The notes under the pieces: model-generated | Databases searched by the model: none | Told to the model about the DNA's origin: nothing | The model's input: the letters and a program-made list of their open reading frames with translations, nothing else | Position numbers and translations under genes: made by a program | Shown here: positions 58,989 to 64,000 of the stretch, piece by piece | How the letters are laid out: each line of letters begins with the position of its first letter | Position numbering within the stretch: the first letter of the stretch is position 1 | Source: Erythroxylum novogranatense | Taxonomy: Eukaryota > Streptophyta > Magnoliopsida > Malpighiales > Erythroxylaceae | Direction of reading: 5' to 3' | Length of the DNA stretch: 64,000 nt | NCBI GenBank assembly: GCA_029891385.1 | Contig: CM057224.1 | Coordinates: 33,299,005-33,363,004, forward strand

Positions 58989-60642
58989 CAGGAGAAACTA
59001 TTTTATTCTTTGGTACCCAAATTTTCTTAGGTCCTTTATGGTTAGTAGTATGCATATGATGATTTTTTTGATGCATGTAACTAGAACGTTGATTAAAATG
59101 AGATCTTTTAGAGTTTCTCTTTTGAAAGAAAGGTTTATTATGAGACTGAATCTTGTTTGCTTTAAACTCTAATCCGGTTTTATCACTCGGATGTCTACAT
59201 TTACCAAGCATCTCATTCTTTTTCTTAGTGCTCTCTGTGAAAGTAGCTAAATCAGCTGACAGATTTTTGATTCTAAGTTTAAGCTGATTGATCTCTTCTG
59301 ATCTGTCTACAACTTTATTCTTTTCTTCTAATTGCTTTTTCAGAAAAATATTTTCTCTCTCTATTTCTTCAGTATGTCTAATATTTTCTGCATACTTTTT
59401 CTTTAACAGTTTGTACTGTTTCAGAATAGCATGAGAATCTTCTAATAATTCTGAGTAGGCATCATGCAGATTATCGTAGTCAGAATTTACCTCCTCATCA
59501 CTATCTTCTTCAGCCATCAGGCAGATATTTGCATGTTCAGACGATTCGGAACCTGTATCTGATTCTGATGAATCTAGGTCCTCCCATGTTGCCATCATGC
59601 TTTTCTTGCCTTCTCTACTCCTCTTTGGTTTCTTTTTTAGAGTTGGACATTCGGACTTGTAGTGTCCAGGCTGATTGCATTCATAGCAAATGATAGATGA
59701 CTTCTCTGGTTTGGCTTCATCTTTGACATTCTTTTTGAAAGTCTGGTTTGCTCTGGACTTCATCTTCCACATGCGTCTTATCTTTCTAGAGTTGAAAGAT
59801 AACTCGTCGTCTTCATCACTTGACTCTGGTTCTGATTGGCTGGAGTTGTCATCCTTTGACTCTTCAATCTTTAACGCTTTTGATGATTTCCTCCGTCTTT
59901 GAGTCTTGTGATTCTTATGTCCGACCTTCAGCGCTATCGACTTGTCCCGTTTGGGCTTGTCTTCAGCATCGAGTTCAACTTCATGAATCTTCAAGGATCC
60001 AAGCAACTCGTCAAGCTTTAACATGATCAAGTCTTTAGCTTCTTGCAGCGCAGTAGCTTTAGGTCTCCATCTCTTCGGAAGGCTTCTTAGGATCTTTCGA
60101 ACATGGTCTCGATTGTTGTATGTTCTTCCAAGAGCTTTCAATCCATTGACAATTGTTTGAAATCTTCCAAACATCTGATCAATAGATTCTTCATCTTTCA
60201 TCCTGAAACGTTCATACTAGTGCACAAGAATACTTATCTTGGATTCTTTAACTTGGCTTGTGCCTTCGTGAGCAATGGACAATGTGTCCCACATCTCCTT
60301 TGCGGTATCACATCCGTGGACTTTGTCATACTCGCTCCTGCTTAGGGCACACGTCAAGAAGAACTTCGCTTTTGAGTTTAGTTATATTCTTGCCTTCTGG
60401 TCAGCCGTCCATCTGACTCGTGGAATGGAATTGTCATCTTTGTCTACTGGTGTATAAGGTCCGTACTCTATTACGTCCCAAAGGTCGACATGAGTAGATT
60501 CTATGAATAGTCGCATCCTATCTTTCCAATAATGATAGTCTTTTCCGTTGAATGCTGGAGGTCTAGTGACTGAGGCTCCTTCTGCGATGTACACATGTGA
60601 TTCCGCTATTATCTTTGATCCACACTTTGTTAAAGTGATCAT
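58882..60642 (-). pseudogene. Element F gag
   Basis: Starts at ATG 60642 (MITLTKCGSKIIAESHVYIA). Frame intact to 58882 except TAA 60384-60382 (expected CAA) and TAG 60219-60217. Blocks: KDYHYWKDRMRLFIESTHVD, IDQMFGRFQTIVNGLKALGR, RSLPKRWRPKATALQEAKDL, KLDELLGSLKIHEVEL. An acidic segment (SEPESSDEDDELS), the zinc knuckle CYECNQPGHYKSEC, a coiled-coil-like stretch (LKKKYAENIRHTEEIERENI) and a basic end IWVPKNKIVS follow. The gag frame runs on about 20 codons past the protease start in another frame ([19 protein letters not shown]). Confidence 0.92.
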
Positions 60643-60652
60643 TGGATACCAG

Positions 60653-60664
60653 GCTCTGATACCA
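60653..60664 (-). promoter_or_regulatory. Primer binding site of element F
   Basis: TGGTATCAGAGC on the minus strand, two bases after the 5' LTR end; perfect initiator-Met tRNA type. Confidence 0.93.
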
Positions 60665-60666
60665 AT

Positions 60667-61622
60667 TGAAGTGAATCACACGTTAATATAATACTTATAA
60701 AACGATATAGAATGCACGAGAAGGGGGGTTGAATTGTGTATTCCCCTTTTTGAAACTTCTTTCAAAACTGTTTGTTAGAAATAAAGTTCTATACAGAACT
60801 TCCGATAAGTTATAATTAATCAAAACTTTTGAAAACTTTGATTACTGATTAAGTACTGATAAAACTTGAATCTAAAATAGAGATAGAGAGTGAGAGTGGT
60901 TGACACAGTGATTTATCCTGGTTCACCCCAAACCGTGGGCTACGTCCAGTCCTCAGAGTTTCTTCTGAGATTTCCACTATTTCTTTCAACGTTACAAGTA
61001 TTCTTTTCGAGCCTCTTCAGGTCTCTACAATCAGTATTCTTTCACACTTAGCCTCTGCAGGCTATCTGCACTACTTTTTCTCAGAAAAGTGTTTGCACAC
61101 TTGTTACAGTAAAATAGCTAACAGAATGCTTTTTGCTAACTTTCGCTAACTTTTTCTCACTTTGTCTAACTTTTGCAATCTTCGACTTTGACTTGTATTT
61201 ATAGCCTTCGTTTCCAACTGCTTCTTGATTCTTGTTTCTTGAATCTTTAAAGAAACGGTTATTTAGTTGAGTTCTGTAACTAACTCGAACTGACTCCTTC
61301 GTCTTCTTTTCGAATTCCGCATATGTTTTTCTTCATCTTTGTTTTATCGTCGCGTTCAAATGCTCAAGGCTGCTTTTACTTAAAGGTTCCGCCTTACTTA
61401 AATGCAGTATCTGCTTATGCGCTTTACTATTTGTATCTGCGTCTGCGTCTGCGTCTGCGTCTGCTTTGCTTATTTTGTGTTGGTTTGTCTGTGTTCCTTC
61501 GTCTGTCTGACTTCATCTGTCTGACTTTGTCTGTATGACTTCGTCTGCTTTTGTTTTTCTTTTATTTTGCTCTTTTGTTATACATCAAAATCATATCTAA
61601 GTAAAGTCATTTGGACTTAACA
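60667..61622 (-). repeat. Element F 5' LTR (956 bp)
   Basis: The minus strand starts TGTTAAGTCCAAATG at 61622 and ends GTGATTCACTTCA at 60667. Contains the GCAGAC/GTCTGC minisatellite at 61430-61555. The TSD TACAA follows at 61623-61627. Confidence 0.93.
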
Positions 61623-61627
61623 TACAA

Positions 61628-64000
61628 GACATCCATATATGTGCATTATCAAAACCAATCAGAGTTTACATCACTTTATTCAAAACATTCTACATACATG
61701 AGGAATTATACAAAAGTTTTAAACTAGATTTTTTAGTTTCAGCTAACCGACCTTTGAGCCATGTCTTCTATCCAAAATTAGTGCTATCTCTCTTCTAATT
61801 TGACTTACAAGCTATATCGTCTCTCTATCGAACTTGAAATGTCAACGTTGCAATTTTGGTAAGTTTTACAAACCCAGTGAGTTAACCATCCTCAATGGTT
61901 CACTCAAATCATATAACATGTCAACACATACAATCACATATTTCACATCATTTCATTTATCATCATGCAGCATCACATAACACTTTATTCACAATTTTCA
62001 CATTCTCATTCAACACAATTCAACAATACGTTTCAATCATTTAAACATGCATATTAAATGTATATGCAATGCTCATGAGACTCATTTCTAATTATTACAT
62101 TATTATGACGAAGTACCTATAACTATACTGCATATATTGTGAATATCGGGCTCATTAATAACTACCCCTTATCCGTTGAGGATACAGGGCTCATTATACA
62201 TAGCGAGCCTTTGGCTCTTAATCACATTCTGAGCTTTAAGCTCCTTTTCGGTGGCTACTTAGGTCACACTAGCCATTGTATGTTCATGCATTCATGTAAT
62301 GAAATGCATCACATATATCCAGTCAATCAAAAGTGCTCATTATTACATAGTCATATTCATTATTGCATTCTCAGTCATATTTATCATCGGACCTTAGTCC
62401 AGCATTCAATAGTTATGTTGAGTATACTTATTTCTATCAGATTCATATACAAAGAGTACTTCCAATATTTTTCATGCATCAAATGCCTCGGACATTCAAT
62501 GTCCAAAATCAGCACAATCACATTCACAAAATTAATTCAATACAACATTTAAAATAGATAATTTATTAAGTGAGACCATCTACGTTACTCACAATTTGCT
62601 TCAAATAGCTGTTGCCTCGAAGTCCCGACAACATCTAGATGACGACGCTCTAAATGCTCTTCTATATCATGCAACATACATTTACACATATCAAAAATTT
62701 GAACAATTATATAAGTACTCATTTATGCACATATGTATATATAGATTATATACATTGCATGCTCAATGACAATCCCGAGTATGTTTCCTTTATTTACTTC
62801 ACATTTTCATTCATAAATCAAAACTCATATATGTCTAATTTGAACTTAGGTTTACACCTCAATAGTCCAAATTTATTCTAAGTTCATCACTCAATCGATC
62901 ATTCCACTTTTTCTCAAAATAGATTTTTGAATCAATTTTGCATGATCATTATGACAAGGAAAATGAAGTATTTAGGCAAAAAATTCTAAAGCAATGTTCC
63001 CATATGTCTTAAGTTTCTAAGGAAACCAAGTTATCATAATTTGTTTCATTATTCTTCAAGTTATACACAAAAAACTTATGACTGTAATCAAACTGCAACA
63101 ACACTTTGTATTCAACTTCAAGCCAATTTTTGAAACTCTTATAGCTAGAATTAAAATTTGATTCCTTATTAAAATTTGTATCCATTTGTCCCTATTTTAA
63201 TCTAAATCAAAATAAATCTCATTTGGGGATCTACAGATCAAGAAATGGCCAAACTATTGCATGTTCAGTGAAATCACTCCATTTAACAAATTCCAGCACA
63301 CTTCATCACTTTCATCCTAAATTCATCAATCAATCATTATCAATCCTTTAATAATGAATTTATATGGCTATGAAATTTGGTGGAGATGAAATACAATGTG
63401 TGAGGAGTTCGTGGTCCAAATTTTAAGTCAATCGTAGGTTCGGAGAAGAAGTTATGGTCAAAAGAGTGAAGGATGTCAAAAATAGTTAAAAGGCATTGCA
63501 CTCTCCCCATCACGATCGTGCTTATGCACATTTGTGCAATTCCTTCTAGTTTTTCTTTGTCACGATCTTAATTATGCACTATCATGCATTTTAGGATATC
63601 CCCTCGCTATCAAGATCATGCTTGTGCACAATTGTGCAACTTCTCTAAGGTTCCTTTTTGTCACGATCGTGTACTGCCTAATTTTTCCTCTCGGTCACAA
63701 TCGTGCATTTGCACAATCTTGCGACTCCCTTAAGGTTCCCTCTCTGTCACGATCTTGCTTTTGCACGATCATGCAGCTCCTCTTAGGCTCCCTCTCTGTC
63801 ACAATCGTACTTATGCATAATCATGACAAGCATTCTTCTTTAGATTTTATGAAACAACAGAGTTTTCATCTCTTCTTCATCTCTTTTACTAAATCCATAA
63901 TCTCTAACTTATATCCTCTTTATTTCCTCTTCATTCCTACTTCCATTTCAGCTCAACTCAACCATACACAAATCAAAATCTATGATTAATCACAAACATA
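61628..64000 (-). repeat. Element E LTR, main part (continues beyond window)
   Basis: Tekay-like LTR read on the minus strand. Shared with B in the same order: ATGGCTCAAAGGTCGGT (about 61768-61752), CCAAAATTGCAAC just before an acceptor-like site (about 61860-61848), GTGAGTAACNTAG (about 62593), and further right a motif with ACGATTGAC (about 63430). A GTTGTC/GGCAAC hairpin lies near 62613-62634. Short ORFs here are not convincing. Confidence 0.7.
63511..63830 (-). repeat. Palindrome-rich 50-52-bp tandem repeats in element E LTR
   Basis: CACGATCGTG or close variants start at 63511, 63561, 63611, 63662, 63696, 63748 and 63800. Each is followed by CTTATGCACA..TTGTGCA and a CTCCCTCTCTGT-like spacer. 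CACGATCGTG is a perfect 10-base palindrome and TGCACAATTGTGCA near 63634 another of 14. One unit is shortened to 34 bp. Confidence 0.85.

Larger units (their letters stand above)
42352..61622 (-). mobile_element. Element F: Ty1/copia SIRE/Maximus-like retrotransposon with third ORF, split by H
   Basis: LTRs at 60667-61622 (5') and 42352-43295 (3'), primer site, gag, pol, a third ORF and a purine tract in minus-strand order, with a perfect TSD. Without the H insertion and its duplication it is about 9.5 kb, usual for SIRE/Maximus. Pol is one frame with only point nonsense changes, making F the best preserved coding element in the window. Confidence 0.95.

Noticed and set aside
63511..63830. 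CRISPR-like array of 50-bp repeats
   Set aside because: Plant retrotransposon context, palindromic repeats without distinct unique spacers, no cas genes.

Overview
The window is nuclear DNA from a flowering plant, most likely a eudicot, in a transposon-saturated heterochromatic region. The evidence is AT-rich sequence and near-continuous plant LTR retrotransposons: Ty3/gypsy of the Tekay/Del chromovirus type, a second gypsy group, and Ty1/copia of the SIRE/Maximus and TNT1-like types. PIF/Harbinger, Mutator-like (MULE) and CACTA DNA transposons are also present. No intact host gene was found. The only host-like traces are a first exon resembling a plant HMGB gene (about 34.3-34.6 kb, minus) and a 92-codon exon-like ORF at 32.7 kb.

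Left stack (1-29985), youngest first. Element B (1936-14173, +, Tekay type, complete, with a near-perfect TSD) sits in the pol gene of element A (1-18883, +, Tekay type, left end outside the window). A ends inside the 3' LTR of element C (18884-27492, minus, 4.3-kb LTRs, only 0.6 kb of non-coding interior). C lies in a PIF/Harbinger transposase pseudogene (27493-28332). That transposon lies in a TNT1-like copia pol pseudogene (D, from 28336). Depth is five levels.

Middle (29986-36319). Mostly unrecognised AT-rich sequence. It holds two separate 53-bp tandem duplications, a truncated LTR related to C, the exon-like ORF and the HMGB-like exon.

Right stack (36320-64000), youngest first. Element H (45924-55718, +, SIRE-like copia, perfect TSD AGATG) lies in element F (42352-61622, minus, SIRE-like copia, perfect TSD TACAA). 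F lies in a Tekay-like LTR, E (42148-42351 and 61628-64000+, minus). E lies in the gag gene of a deleted gypsy element G (39943-42147, minus). G lies in a MULE transposase gene (36320-39942, +). That MULE gene also carries a truncated CACTA element (36946 to about 38950).

F and H both carry gag, a protease/integrase/RT/RNase H pol in a different frame, and a third ORF after pol (the SIRE env-like position). Main points for follow-up: (1) LTR families A and C share a conserved structured core with covarying hairpins; (2) LTRs of A, B and C each have a matched candidate intron and look like shuffled modules; (3) sequence scrambling centred on CTG/CAG (CHG methylation context) is confined to the youngest elements, B and H, and is probably technical; (4) F is disabled only by C-to-T/G-to-A changes in gag and pol; (5) the third ORF diverges faster than pol.
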